A program made the translations under genes and the position numbers. A DNA stretch of 64,000 nucleotides, taken from contig NZ_JADOGI010000012.1 in NCBI RefSeq assembly GCF_015645445.1, positions 23,127 through 87,126 of the forward strand, written 5' to 3'. The stretch comes from Nonomuraea cypriaca (GTDB lineage: Bacteria; Actinomycetota; Actinomycetes; Streptosporangiales; Streptosporangiaceae). The notes below the pieces were generated by a model. It did not search any database, was not told where the DNA came from, and worked only from the letters and a program-made list of their open reading frames with translations. Shown one piece after another: positions 7,570-15,847 of the stretch. The number at the start of each line of letters is the position of its first letter. Within the stretch, counting starts at the first letter, position 1.

Positions 7570-10476
7570 TTACTGCGGGTTCAGCGCGACCCGAAACCCG
7601 ATGTCGTCGTTCCGGTTATCCACTGGATTGCGGAATCGGTACGCGGCGTCCAGACCTTCGATGGTGAACCACCAGTTCCCACCGCGCAGCACGCGCATTG
7701 ACGCATTACCGGTGCTCACCACCGGATCCACGGTAACCTGGTCCAGTCGCGCGCTGTAGGCGTCTGGGTCCCAGACGTCCAGGCACCACTCCCACACATT
7801 GCCGGCCTGGTCCATACAGCCGAACGGTCCCCGGCCGAGCGGGAACGACCCCACCGGTTCGGGGTGACTGTCGATCTGCCCTTCGTAGTAGCAGGCCCTG
7901 GTGCGGTCAGGAGGCTCCGAGCCCCATGGATACCGTCTACCGTCCGTGCCGCGGGCCGCGTACTCCCATTGCGCCTCACTTGGCAGCGTGAACGGCAACC
8001 TGGAAAGGGTGGCCAGCCATCGGCAGAATTCGGTGGCGTCGTACCAGTTCACACCCACGACGGGTAGGTCCGGCCCGGCGAACATCGGCTCCCGCCAGAA
8101 TGCGGGCTCCGAGTGCTGGGTCGCCTTGAGGAACAGTTCGTAGTGCCGGTTCGTCACTGTCGTTTCGGCCAGCCAGAACGAGGAGACGCGCACAAGATGC
8201 TCTGGCTGCTCGGCTACTCCGATGTCATCGGCGCCCATGGTGAACTGTCCGGCCGGTATCGGCCTCAGCAGGATTCCGGTGAATGGCTCGACGATCGGCT
8301 CCTCCGGATTCATGACGGTGGTCGCCCTCGCCGTGGCGCTCTCGGCGGCCTTTTCCCGGATCCGGATCGCGAGTGCCGAGACTTCCGGGGAGTCGTGCCT
8401 GGACAGCGATCGCGCCACTCGGCTGATCTCGTGGTCCGGATGGTTGACGAACATGCGCAGGACGTGCGCTTTCGCGCCAGCCGGAACGGCGGGGTCCTCC
8501 AGGAAACGCACGAACGGCAGCGTGTTCAGCGATGTCACGGTTTCCACGCACTGGCGCAACGCCGCGTGGCTGCGTTCCACGAGCGGCGGCGTGAGCGCGG
8601 CGGCGAAGAACTGGGCCGCTGTCTCGCGGCTCGCGAGTTGGACCGTGAACAGCAGCACCTCGCGCCACCACTTCTCACCAAGGTGCGTAGCGGCCCGGAC
8701 GAGCTCACGCGAGTTGTCTGCGAGGTGGCTCGCCGTCAAGTATTCCTGAAAGGTGAGATGGCTGAAGCTGTACGTTTCCGTCGACGGCGAAGTCAGCACA
8801 CCGGCACCGTGGTGTAACCATTCCAGGACCGACTTGGGATCAGTCACGCGACCATCGGCCGTCCGTAGCTTCACGATCGGCGTCGCTGTGATCCGCTCGA
8901 ACTCTTCGGCGTCGAAGTCGCGTTCACCGGCGTTATGCAGATGGACGGCAAGCAGTCGCAGAATGGTGTGCGCGTCGGCCGCCGAAAGCGGCGGCTCGAT
9001 GCCTTTTGCCCGCGCCCACCGGCCCAGCAGGGTACGGAGGCACTCCCGGTAGAAATCCACTTCGCTGTGCGGCACTTCGCCACCCCGTAGCGCTATCACG
9101 CACAGCAGGCTGAGAATGAGTGGCGAAGACGCGAGCACCGCGAACCGGTGGTTGGCGACGCTCCGGGACACGAGACTTTGGGCCAGTTCGTCACCGAGCA
9201 GCGACCAGTCGGTGGCTAAGCTCGCCCCACCGGACTCGGTGAAGCGCTGTGCCGCGTGGAACCACCGGCGGATGAACTCGGTGATCTTGGTATCCGGCAG
9301 CGGCCGCACTTCGAAGAATGAGAACCGGGGCCCGAGCTTGACGGCGTCCACCCGTGCGGCGGTCCGGCAAGACGCGACCAGAGTGATCTTACGGGCACGC
9401 AGGCCATGAGCCTGGCCGCGAAGATACGCGATCATGGCGGCCCGGGATGACGCGGCGCCGGCCTCGTCGATGCCGTCCAGCAACAGCAGCAGCCGACCGC
9501 GCCGCCACAACTGACGTACGAAGTCGTCCGGGAAACGACCCGGCGCGGCGGCGGCGAGCTCGGCCTCCACGAACTCGGCCAGCGGCCGACGCATCGCCTC
9601 CGCGGTGAGGTGACGCAGTGGCACCAGAATCGGGACGGTGTCAACGTCCAGGCCGAACACGGAACCGCCGTGCAACAGCGTGGTCGCCAGCAGATGAGCA
9701 AGCACGGTCGTCTTGCCCGCGCCAGGCTCGCCGAAGACAACCACACCCTGCATGGCTTCGTCCAGGCGGAGAATGCCGTCGATCGTGACGTTGTGCGTAT
9801 GGTCCTCGCTGCCCGAAGGCTGTCCCGGTCGCACAGTCCGCAATTCAGGGACGACGAAGACCTCGCCGAGCGGGAAGAAGTACTCTTGGCTGCCGACGCC
9901 AACCATTTCGATATAACCGTGCCGGTCGATCGCCCATTGCTGGTAGGCCTCCAGAGTGCCGGTGTCGACACGGGACGGCGACGAGAGCATCCGTCGCCGC
10001 AGGGCGTGGCGAGCCACGGCGGCTGAGACGCGTGCCGTGAGATCGTCTACCACGGTGAAGAACTCGACCAGGCCCGTCCGCTGTAGTTTCGCCCGAAACT
10101 CCTCCAAACGTCTGCCGGGCTCGCCACGGTCGATTAGCTTAGGCGGCCACGGATGGTCGTCCTTGAGCAGGAAGATCAGTGTAGGAATATCGTTGCGGAT
10201 CGCAGCCTGATATTCCTCGGCGACGAACGATTCCTCATGACCTGGTGGCGTGAATCCGTACGACCAGGCCACGATACCGACATAGAGGTCGCACGAGGCG
10301 ACATCGGTGACACATCGCTCGATCGGCGGCATGGTGTCAGCGCCGTAGTCCTCCATCGCAACGCAATGGCAGCCCAGTCGCCGGATGGCATGGATGACGC
10401 CGTCCCGGTAGGCGCCCAGGTCACGGACGGTCGACGAGACGTACACCTTGAGCGCGCCGGCCGATTTCTCCGACAT
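7570..10476 (-). CDS. DUF4062-NACHT STAND ATPase with C-terminal FGE/SUMF1-like domain
   Basis: 968 residues, three modules. Residues about 8-150 are DUF4062: KVYVSSTVRDLGAYRD, then DLYVGIVAWSYG and EYQAA, a Rossmann-like domain found at the front of prokaryotic STAND proteins. About 245-700 is a NACHT-type ATPase with Walker A GEPGAGKTT, Walker B LLLLLDGIDEA and a helical arm. About 722-968 is an FGE-sulfatase/EgtB-like domain (IPAGQFTMG, NWYDATEFCRWL, PSEAQWEYAARG, QAGNVWEW, RGGNWW, GFRVA). The cysteines that make true formylglycine-generating enzymes active are absent near the RGGNWW region, so this domain is likely a sensor or binding module. It is the first gene of the cassette, with AGGGGG before its ATG. 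A role in defence or ligand-gated signalling is inferred. Confidence 0.88.
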   Translation of the reverse strand: MSEKSAGALKVYVSSTVRDLGAYRDGVIHAIRRLGCHCVAMEDYGADTMPPIERCVTDVASCDLYVGIVAWSYGFTPPGHEESFVAEEYQAAIRNDIPTLIFLLKDDHPWPPKLIDRGEPGRRLEEFRAKLQRTGLVEFFTVVDDLTARVSAAVARHALRRRMLSSPSRVDTGTLEAYQQWAIDRHGYIEMVGVGSQEYFFPLGEVFVVPELRTVRPGQPSGSEDHTHNVTIDGILRLDEAMQGVVVFGEPGAGKTTVLAHLLATTLLHGGSVFGLDVDTVPILVPLRHLTAEAMRRPLAEFVEAELAAAAPGRFPDDFVRQLWRRGRLLLLLDGIDEAGAASSRAAMIAYLRGQAHGLRARKITLVASCRTAARVDAVKLGPRFSFFEVRPLPDTKITEFIRRWFHAAQRFTESGGASLATDWSLLGDELAQSLVSRSVANHRFAVLASSPLILSLLCVIALRGGEVPHSEVDFYRECLRTLLGRWARAKGIEPPLSAADAHTILRLLAVHLHNAGERDFDAEEFERITATPIVKLRTADGRVTDPKSVLEWLHHGAGVLTSPSTETYSFSHLTFQEYLTASHLADNSRELVRAATHLGEKWWREVLLFTVQLASRETAAQFFAAALTPPLVERSHAALRQCVETVTSLNTLPFVRFLEDPAVPAGAKAHVLRMFVNHPDHEISRVARSLSRHDSPEVSALAIRIREKAAESATARATTVMNPEEPIVEPFTGILLRPIPAGQFTMGADDIGVAEQPEHLVRVSSFWLAETTVTNRHYELFLKATQHSEPAFWREPMFAGPDLPVVGVNWYDATEFCRWLATLSRLPFTLPSEAQWEYAARGTDGRRYPWGSEPPDRTRACYYEGQIDSHPEPVGSFPLGRGPFGCMDQAGNVWEWCLDVWDPDAYSARLDQVTVDPVVSTGNASMRVLRGGNWWFTIEGLDAAYRFRNPVDNRNDDIGFRVALNPQ

Positions 10477-10799
10477 GGCTGCCCCCTGCTACCGCAGTTT
10501 CCCGCCTAGCCATCTGACTATACTCTCGATCCATGTTGATCGTGGTTCCGAAGCTAAAGCGGAATACGATACCCGCTGGATTTGGATCAGGTTGGCTGCT
10601 TGATATCCTCGTGCCGCCAGCGGTGAATAATCCCATTCTGGGGCAGGATAAGTAAATGTCGGGTCTTCAGGTATGAAACCCAGTTTCCTCGGCGGTATCC
10701 AACCGAACGCGGATGTGGTTCCCATGGCCGAATCGATTGCCGCATGATGTGGCCTCGATGTCGCACAGCCGGTACGTGCTCAAGTGGTGAATGTCGGAC
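10477..10799. promoter_or_regulatory. AT-richer gap, likely promoter region of the seven-gene cassette
   Basis: This 323-base gap separates the HNH nuclease gene from the STAND gene, both on the minus strand. It is noticeably less GC-rich than its surroundings, which fits a promoter/leader. Apart from the low-confidence small frame at 10489-10725 I see no gene. I could not assign a convincing -35/-10 pair or an operator. Confidence 0.4.
10489..10725 (-). CDS. Possible small protein upstream of the STAND gene
   Basis: A 78-codon frame ending 12 bases before the STAND ATG on the same strand. The product is rich in aromatic residues and proline near the N terminus (GWIPPRKLG, TYPAPEWDYSP) and ends basic (VRWLGGKLR). 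I recognise no family. Third-position GC by hand count is about half, far below the neighbouring genes, and there is no clear ribosome site, so this may be promoter DNA that is open by chance. If real, its place at the head of a tailoring cassette would make it a candidate substrate or sensor partner. Confidence 0.25.
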   Translation of the reverse strand: MGTTSAFGWIPPRKLGFIPEDPTFTYPAPEWDYSPLAARGYQAANLIQIQRVSYSALASEPRSTWIESIVRWLGGKLR

Positions 10800-11732
10800 C
10801 TACGTAGTCAGGAACACCTCGTCGAGGTGCCACTCGAGAGCCTCGCGTTTCGGCCGGTCCCGAGGCCGGCCCGGAACGTTGATTTCCTGGCCGGCCCGGC
10901 GGTAGAACTCCTCGCCGTTCCCGAACTCCTCGCGCAGTCTCGGGCTGACCAGCAGTCGGTGCTTGGGATCGATCGCCAGGTAGCCGCGATCGAACAGCGT
11001 GTGCACATCCGAGCGGAGAAGTAATCCATTGTCCAGGCGATGCTCGCCCCCCGCCGCGACCGGGCGGATGTGGGCCGCCTGCAGAACTGGCCGGATCCGG
11101 TCCCCGCTGATCGCGCATCGGCGTTCGTACGCATGCAGGACTACGGCCTGGAAAGCCTGCTGGCCGAGCCTGCGCGGGGCCAGTCGGGGATCGCCGTAGA
11201 CCGGCCCGTCCCGGTGCCATGGCTCCGACAGGTCGATGTTGACGCGGATGCCGATCCTGCGCAGCAGGTCATGAAAGTAGTCGGCTGCTCCGTGACTTGC
11301 GAGGTCGTAGCTTTTGCCCTGAACGATGTTGGGTGCGAAGTCTGGCGGTGGCCCGGCGATCCGGTCGTCCGGGAAAAAGAAGACGTCTCGGATGATGACG
11401 CAGCCGATGACCGGGTCCTCCCCAGGGACTATCGGCTGGCTGCGGTAGCGCCCGACCTGGTGGCGCAACTCGACAAGGCTCGCAGCACCGTTGCCCTGCC
11501 CGAAGAGTTCCCATGCCTCCGAGACGCGAAGGGGCGCGAAGCCACTGAAGAAGCCACCGCCGACTACGCGGTTGTGAGGGTGGTGGGTCTTGAAGAAGAA
11601 CGGTTCGCCATGGTCGAGCGCACGAAATTCGCGGCTGCTTGAGGGGCGCCAGAAGTTGACCTCGGTGAGCGTCGGACGCGCGGAGAGGAACCGGTACCAG
11701 CTTCCGTCAGTGACTCCGACGTACGCTTTCAC
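10800..11732 (-). CDS. HNH endonuclease (HNH_2-type), restriction-like
   Basis: 310 residues from a GTG start. The C-terminal third holds the HNH_2 pattern: YERRCAISGDRI, then AAHIRPVAAGGEHRLDNGLLLRSDVHTLFDRGYLAID, with the His, Asn and His of the metal nuclease core. The first ~170 residues form a separate domain (YVGVTDGSWYRFL, then FFFKTHHPHNRVVGGGFF) of the sort placed before HNH_2 domains in restriction-like proteins, possibly for modified-base or DNA recognition. It lies immediately upstream of the STAND cassette with the same orientation and a similar base composition, so it may belong to the same acquired island. The target is unknown. Confidence 0.82.
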   Translation of the reverse strand: MKAYVGVTDGSWYRFLSARPTLTEVNFWRPSSSREFRALDHGEPFFFKTHHPHNRVVGGGFFSGFAPLRVSEAWELFGQGNGAASLVELRHQVGRYRSQPIVPGEDPVIGCVIIRDVFFFPDDRIAGPPPDFAPNIVQGKSYDLASHGAADYFHDLLRRIGIRVNIDLSEPWHRDGPVYGDPRLAPRRLGQQAFQAVVLHAYERRCAISGDRIRPVLQAAHIRPVAAGGEHRLDNGLLLRSDVHTLFDRGYLAIDPKHRLLVSPRLREEFGNGEEFYRRAGQEINVPGRPRDRPKREALEWHLDEVFLTT

Positions 11733-11782
11733 GGGCGCAATTGTGCACGTTGCTGATCAACCTGCCAAGGGCTGATTCGCAC

Positions 11783-12075
11783 TCAAGATGTTGTGGCGAG
11801 ACGCGGCCGCATCCACGGGTACGGATCGGTGAGCGCCGTGCGCCTTGCTCGACGGCTCTGTTGTATCTGTTGAAGCGGCTCACCCGCAGTGTAGAAGCGT
11901 CCCCTTCCGTTGCCGTGTGGGATGAGGATTCCGGCGTTGGCGAGAGCTGCCAGATCGCGGGTCGCGGTCTGGTCCTCGACGCCAGTGCGCTTAAGATATC
12001 CAGCGCGCCGCACGCGGTAGCCCAAGACAGCCTCGAACATGGCGTCAATCGAGCGTTCGGGAAGCGTCCTCACAC
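11783..12075 (-). pseudogene. Fic-family protein remnant (C-terminal winged-helix part)
   Basis: The frame encodes a short segment (RRAGYLKRTGVEDQTATRDL, then ALANAGILIPHGNGRGRFY) that looks like the winged-helix tail commonly found after the Fic domain in Fic/DUF4172 proteins. The catalytic HPFxxGNGR core is absent, and an inverted repeat at 12076-12105 cuts into the upstream end. I read it as a decayed 3' fragment. It could instead be a free-standing small DNA-binding protein of about 100 residues if the ATG at 12088 is used. It lies 50 bases upstream of the HNH gene. Confidence 0.5.
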
Positions 12076-12105
12076 GACGCCGGCCCACCCTGGCAGGCCG
12101 GCGTC
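12076..12105 (-). terminator. Inverted repeat, likely terminator of the PepSY gene
   Basis: GACGCCGGCC at 12076-12085 pairs with GGCCGGCGTC at 12096-12105: ten perfect base pairs with a ten-base loop. It lies 16 bases beyond the PepSY stop in the direction of transcription. There is no strong T run, so it may be Rho-assisted. Confidence 0.6.
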
Positions 12106-12121
12106 TCAGGAAAACGGGGGA

Positions 12122-12514
12122 TCAGTCGTCGTCGTGGTCGTCGTCCCGGCCCCCGTGGTCATCGTCCCGACCGTCGTCGTCTCGGCCGTCGTGGTCGTCT
12201 CGGCCCGTCGCGTGGTCGGTGACCCGGCCCGTGGCCGTGTCGACGTCCAGCTCGTGCCGCTGCGAGCCCTTGACCAGGTCGATCTCCCACACGTCCGGCC
12301 GCGCGCTCCGTCGGTCGTAGTCGACCTCGCTGACCCAGGCTCCCGGTACCGTCTTGTGCGCGATTTCCATGGCCCGCTCCGCCGTGACCTTCGGCGCGAT
12401 CGCGGCCGCGGTCGGCGTGGACGCGGAGGTCGTGGCGGCGAAGGCGGCGCCCCCGCCCGCGACCAGCGAGGTGATCCCCATGCCGATGATGATGAACTTC
12501 TTCGTGATCTGCAT
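12122..12514 (-). CDS. Exported PepSY-domain protein with Asp/His-rich tail
   Basis: 130 residues starting at ATG 12514. Residues 1-30 form a signal peptide or anchor (QITKKFIIIGMGITSLVAGG). A PepSY unit follows: VTAERAMEIAHKTVPGAWVSEVDYD, then WEIDLVKGSQRHELDVDTATGRV. The last ~25 residues are repeats of GRDDD and DDHD, a very acidic, histidine-containing tail that could bind metal ions at the cell surface. PepSY proteins are thought to restrain proteases or act in envelope sensing. The ribosome site (GGGG two bases before ATG) is unusually close, so the true start could be farther upstream. An OmpR/kinase pair lies about 1.3 kb upstream on the same strand. Confidence 0.75.
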   Translation of the reverse strand: MQITKKFIIIGMGITSLVAGGGAAFAATTSASTPTAAAIAPKVTAERAMEIAHKTVPGAWVSEVDYDRRSARPDVWEIDLVKGSQRHELDVDTATGRVTDHATGRDDHDGRDDDGRDDDHGGRDDDHDDD

Positions 12515-13012
12515 GTCCCCACGAAATCGCGATCTCGGGTAACCGCGCGCTAAGCGGTGGTTAAGGCCGCCTCCTCCCATCTCCTCACGGGAGCTCGCCT
12601 TGGAAGCGGCCGACATGCTGCATGCCTCTAGTGATACAAACGCCGGAAACCTCCACGTATCCTGCTTCAGGAGCCGCGATGTCCTATGCCACCACCCTCT
12701 TGTCACAGGCCGTCATGAGCGCCGTCGGGCGGGAGTGGGACCTCGCCCCGCCGACTGAGGCGTTCCGGGCCGATGCCGGCGAAGAGACAGGCGGTGTCGT
12801 CCGGCTGCATGGCGGGGAAGAGTCCGCCGCCACGTCCTGTCTCCGTGTGGCCGTACGTCAAGGGCGACTGGCTCGACCGGGATGACCCCGAACAGCGTTC
12901 CCAGGCCGCCCGGTCTTGAAGTCGCTGATGTGGATGAAGGCGACTCCGGGCTCCAGCATCCGCAGCTCGGATTGATGTTGATCACGGGACATCTCAGGCG
13001 GGTTTCTCTGAA
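12515..13012. other. Intergenic stretch without a convincing gene
   Basis: About 500 bases between the PepSY and methyltransferase genes. Short frames exist on both strands but lack ribosome sites, conserved motifs and consistent codon bias. One minus-strand reading near 12900-12975 (LRMLEPGVAFIHISDFKTG) looks protein-like, so a decayed gene is possible. I cannot name it. Confidence 0.4.
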
Positions 13013-13663
13013 CTACCGGTAGGGCTTACGGCGTGCGAAAAGAAACGCTTGCGAAGCCTTCTCATCCGGGTCAAGCAGCATCTGGGCCTCGACCTCGAAT
13101 CCGGCGTCACGCAGCCAGGTGGCCACCTGGTCCGGCTGGCGGAGGTGGACATGGACCTTCATCGGGTGACCGCCGTAGCCCTGTGTCTTCAACCGCGACT
13201 CGTCGCCGACGTGAAACAGGAGCTGCAGCGGTCCGCCTGGACGCAACGCTCGATGGAAGTGCCCGAACACACTCGGCACCTCGTCGTCTGGGATGTGGAT
13301 CAACGACTGCCAGGCGAGCACGCCTGCCACAGAGGCGGCCGGGAGGTCCAGGTCCGTCATCGTGCCCACCTCGAACCGCAGACCGGGGTGGTCGCGCCGG
13401 GCCACGTCGATCATTCCAGGGGAGAGGTCGATACCGAAGGCATCGACACCGAGCTCGTGCAGGTGGGCGGTAACGTGTCCGGGGCCGCAGCCGACATCCG
13501 CCACCGGCCCGCCGCCCGCGGCCCGCACGTTGCCGGCGAACAACGCCAGAGCCGCACGGAGGTACTGATGCCCGGCGATGGCATCGCGCAGTTGGTCGGC
13601 GTAGCTGACAGCGACCGTGTCGTAAGAGGCTCGGGTGTCGGTCAACCAGTCGTCCGTGCTCAT
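13013..13663 (-). CDS. Class I SAM-dependent methyltransferase
   Basis: About 216 residues. The Rossmann SAM-binding motif PVADVGCGPGHVTAHL lies at about 56-71, followed by the acidic end of beta-2 in FGIDLSPGMIDVAR and a LAWQSLIHIPDDE motif IV region. It belongs to the broad Methyltransf_25/11 group that methylates small molecules; nothing fixes the substrate. I prefer the second Met (MSTDDW, 13663) over the one at 13672. It is downstream of the kinase gene on the same strand with about 100 bases between, so co-transcription is uncertain. Confidence 0.85.
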   Translation of the reverse strand: MSTDDWLTDTRASYDTVAVSYADQLRDAIAGHQYLRAALALFAGNVRAAGGGPVADVGCGPGHVTAHLHELGVDAFGIDLSPGMIDVARRDHPGLRFEVGTMTDLDLPAASVAGVLAWQSLIHIPDDEVPSVFGHFHRALRPGGPLQLLFHVGDESRLKTQGYGGHPMKVHVHLRQPDQVATWLRDAGFEVEAQMLLDPDEKASQAFLFARRKPYR

Positions 13664-13767
13664 GACCGGCACGGTAGTCCATGATCACGAATGGCCGGAA
13701 AATGATGAGGCAGCAGGCGGGTTTGAGTAACGCTTCGTTGATGTCGGCTTCAAGGCCACATCCTCCG

Positions 13768-15006
13768 CTAAGGGGTGGTCAGGAACACCTCCACGCGCGC
13801 CCCGCCGCCCGCGGGCGCGGAGACGGTCAAGCTGCCTCCTGACGCCTCGGCGGTGCGGCGGGCGATGTCGAGGCCGAGCCCGGTCGAGCCGCCGCCGCTG
13901 TTCCCCCGTTCCAGGAGCGCGGGATCGAATCCCGGTCCCGAGTCCTCGACCGCCAGCAGGGCGCCGGCAGGATCGGGCGCCAATCGTACGGACATGGCGG
14001 ATCCTTCGGGGGTGTGCGCGAAGACGTTGCCGAGCAGCGCGTCCACGCAGGCCGCCAGCTCCTCGGCACCCACCGCGACCGGCAGCGGCGCGGCGGGCAG
14101 GGAGACCGTCACCTCGCGCCCCTGGTCCTCGGCCAGCACCGACCAGAACCGCACCCGCTCCCGCACCACCGCCGCCGCGTCGCAGGAGTCGCGCCCGGCC
14201 GAGCGGCGCCGCGCCTCCGTGATGACCGCGCTCACCGCCCGCTCCAGCGCGTCCACCCTGGCCTGCATCCGCGCCGCCTCCTCCGGGTCGTGCAGTGACT
14301 CCGCGTCTAGCCGCAGACCCGTCAACGGGGTACGCAGCCGGTGCGACAGGTCCGCCACGGACTCCCGCTCCGCCACCAGCAGTTCGTCGATCCGCCCCGC
14401 GAGCTGGTTGAGCGCCAGCGCCACGGAACGCACCTCGGGAGGCCCACCGAGCTCCGCCCGAGCCGTCAGATCGCCCCCCGCGAGCCGGTGCGAGACCCTG
14501 GCGAGCCCGTCCACCGGCCGCGTCACCGCCAGCGCCAGCCGGTCGGCCAGCACGATCCCCAGCACCACGAGCGCGAGGCCGAGCAGGAGCAGCGCCAGCC
14601 ACGCCTCCCGCACGCCTCTCATCAGCTCGTCGTCCGGCACGAACACCCTGATCACGGCCGTGCCCTCGGGCGATTGCGCCGAGACGAGCACCTCCGTGCC
14701 CCCTTCGGCGGAGGCGGTCACGCTGCGTCCCGTCGCGGCCAAGCGTACGGCGTCGGTACGGGTGGCGGCCTCGCCCACCGTACGCCCGTCGGGCAGGAAC
14801 ACCGTCACAGGACGCCGCACCTGCTCCACAGCCAGAGCCAGGTCCGGCGTGCCCACCGCGACCGCGACCGACTCGGCGGCGGCCGTGGCCCTGCTCAACG
14901 CGCCGTTCTCGGCCACGGCGCGGATCAGCAGCGCCATGGGCACCAGCAACGCGATCAGCACCAGCGACGTCGTGGCCGCCACCAGCAGCGCCAGCCACCG
15001 CCTCAC
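13768..15006 (-). CDS. Sensor histidine kinase of an OmpR-type two-component system
   Basis: 412 residues from GTG. There are two membrane helices (about 5-30 and 138-160) bracketing an extracytoplasmic sensor of about 110 residues, then a HAMP region (TRPVDGLARVSHRLAGGDL). The HisKA H-box is DLSHRLRTPLTGLRL (phospho-His near 221), followed by the N box (LLGNVFAHTP), G1 (VEDSGPGF) and G2 (STGLGLDIARRTAEASGG). The asparagine-box is slightly divergent but complete. It pairs with the response regulator gene that starts upstream at 15754. The ligand is unknown; nearby genes for PepSY and small exported proteins suggest envelope or antibiotic stress. Confidence 0.92.
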   Translation of the reverse strand: MRRWLALLVAATTSLVLIALLVPMALLIRAVAENGALSRATAAAESVAVAVGTPDLALAVEQVRRPVTVFLPDGRTVGEAATRTDAVRLAATGRSVTASAEGGTEVLVSAQSPEGTAVIRVFVPDDELMRGVREAWLALLLLGLALVVLGIVLADRLALAVTRPVDGLARVSHRLAGGDLTARAELGGPPEVRSVALALNQLAGRIDELLVAERESVADLSHRLRTPLTGLRLDAESLHDPEEAARMQARVDALERAVSAVITEARRRSAGRDSCDAAAVVRERVRFWSVLAEDQGREVTVSLPAAPLPVAVGAEELAACVDALLGNVFAHTPEGSAMSVRLAPDPAGALLAVEDSGPGFDPALLERGNSGGGSTGLGLDIARRTAEASGGSLTVSAPAGGGARVEVFLTTP

Positions 15007-15076
15007 GACACCACCGGCCTCAGCGGCCCAGTGGCCTCAACCGGGTCCCACGGCAGGTCCCGTGCCAACGTGAGAG

Positions 15077-15754
15077 TCATGACGGCTCGACCAGCTTGAC
15101 GCCGACGCCGCGCACCGTGTGCAGGTAACGCGGCTCGGACGCCGTCTCGCCCAGTTTCCTGCGCAGCCACGACAGATGCACGTCCACGGTCTTGTCCGCC
15201 CCGCCGTACGGCAACTGCCACACCTCGGTCAGCAACTCCCGCTTGGTGACCACCTCACCGGGCCGCGCGGCGAGATAGTGCAGCACGTCGAACTCGCGCG
15301 GCGTCAGATCCAGCGCCGCCCCGTCGAGCGTGGCGGTACGCGCCCGCGGATCCACCCGCAGCGCACCCACCGCCAGCGGCTCCGGCGCCGACCCGCCCGC
15401 GCGCCGCAACACCGCCCGCACCCGCGCGTCGAGCTGCGCCGCGCTGTACGGCTTGACCACATAGTCGTCGGCCCCCGCATCCAGCACCGGAACCATCTCG
15501 GCGTCCCCGTCGCGGGCCGTCGCCACGATCACCGGCACCCGGCTGACCGCCCGCAACATCCGCAGCAGCTCAACCCCGTCGAGATCGGGCAACCCCAGAT
15601 CGAGCACGATCAGATCAGGACGATCCTGTACGGCCAGCCGCAGCCCGTCCAGCGCCGTCGGGGAGGAGGAGACGGCGTGACCCAGCTCCCGCAACCCGCG
15701 GCTGAGCGCCGTGCGAATCGCCACGTCGTCCTCGATGAGGAGAATGTCAGCCAT
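15077..15754 (-). CDS. OmpR/PhoB-family response regulator
   Basis: 225 residues. The receiver domain has the acidic pair (LIEDD, 6-10), phospho-acceptor Asp in LIVLDLGLPDLDG (about 52) and Lys in DDYVVKPYSA (about 101). A winged-helix Trans_reg_C domain follows (LTPREFDVLHYLAARPGEVV, then VDVHLSWLRRKL, VRGVGVKL). It is 70 bases upstream of the cognate kinase on the same strand and divergent from the small exported protein at 15848. The shared 15755-15847 gap is a likely target for autoregulation, though I see no clear direct repeats. Confidence 0.93.
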   Translation of the reverse strand: MADILLIEDDVAIRTALSRGLRELGHAVSSSPTALDGLRLAVQDRPDLIVLDLGLPDLDGVELLRMLRAVSRVPVIVATARDGDAEMVPVLDAGADDYVVKPYSAAQLDARVRAVLRRAGGSAPEPLAVGALRVDPRARTATLDGAALDLTPREFDVLHYLAARPGEVVTKRELLTEVWQLPYGGADKTVDVHLSWLRRKLGETASEPRYLHTVRGVGVKLVEPS

Positions 15755-15847
15755 ATGAAGGAACGTAGACGCTTCCTGGTCATGCGTGAGGCGGCGTTAG
15801 CGTCGCCTTAACCTGGCCTTAGTCGTACATGGGGGAAGCTCGCTGGG

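Noticed and set aside
12713..12985. 90-codon frame in the PepSY/methyltransferase gap
   Set aside because: No ribosome site, no family motif and poor codon bias. Parts of another frame look more protein-like, so at best a decayed gene.
13685..14998. Long minus-strand frame over the histidine kinase
   Set aside because: It is a Gly/Ala/Arg-rich shadow of the kinase gene on the same strand, without motifs, typical of high-GC DNA.
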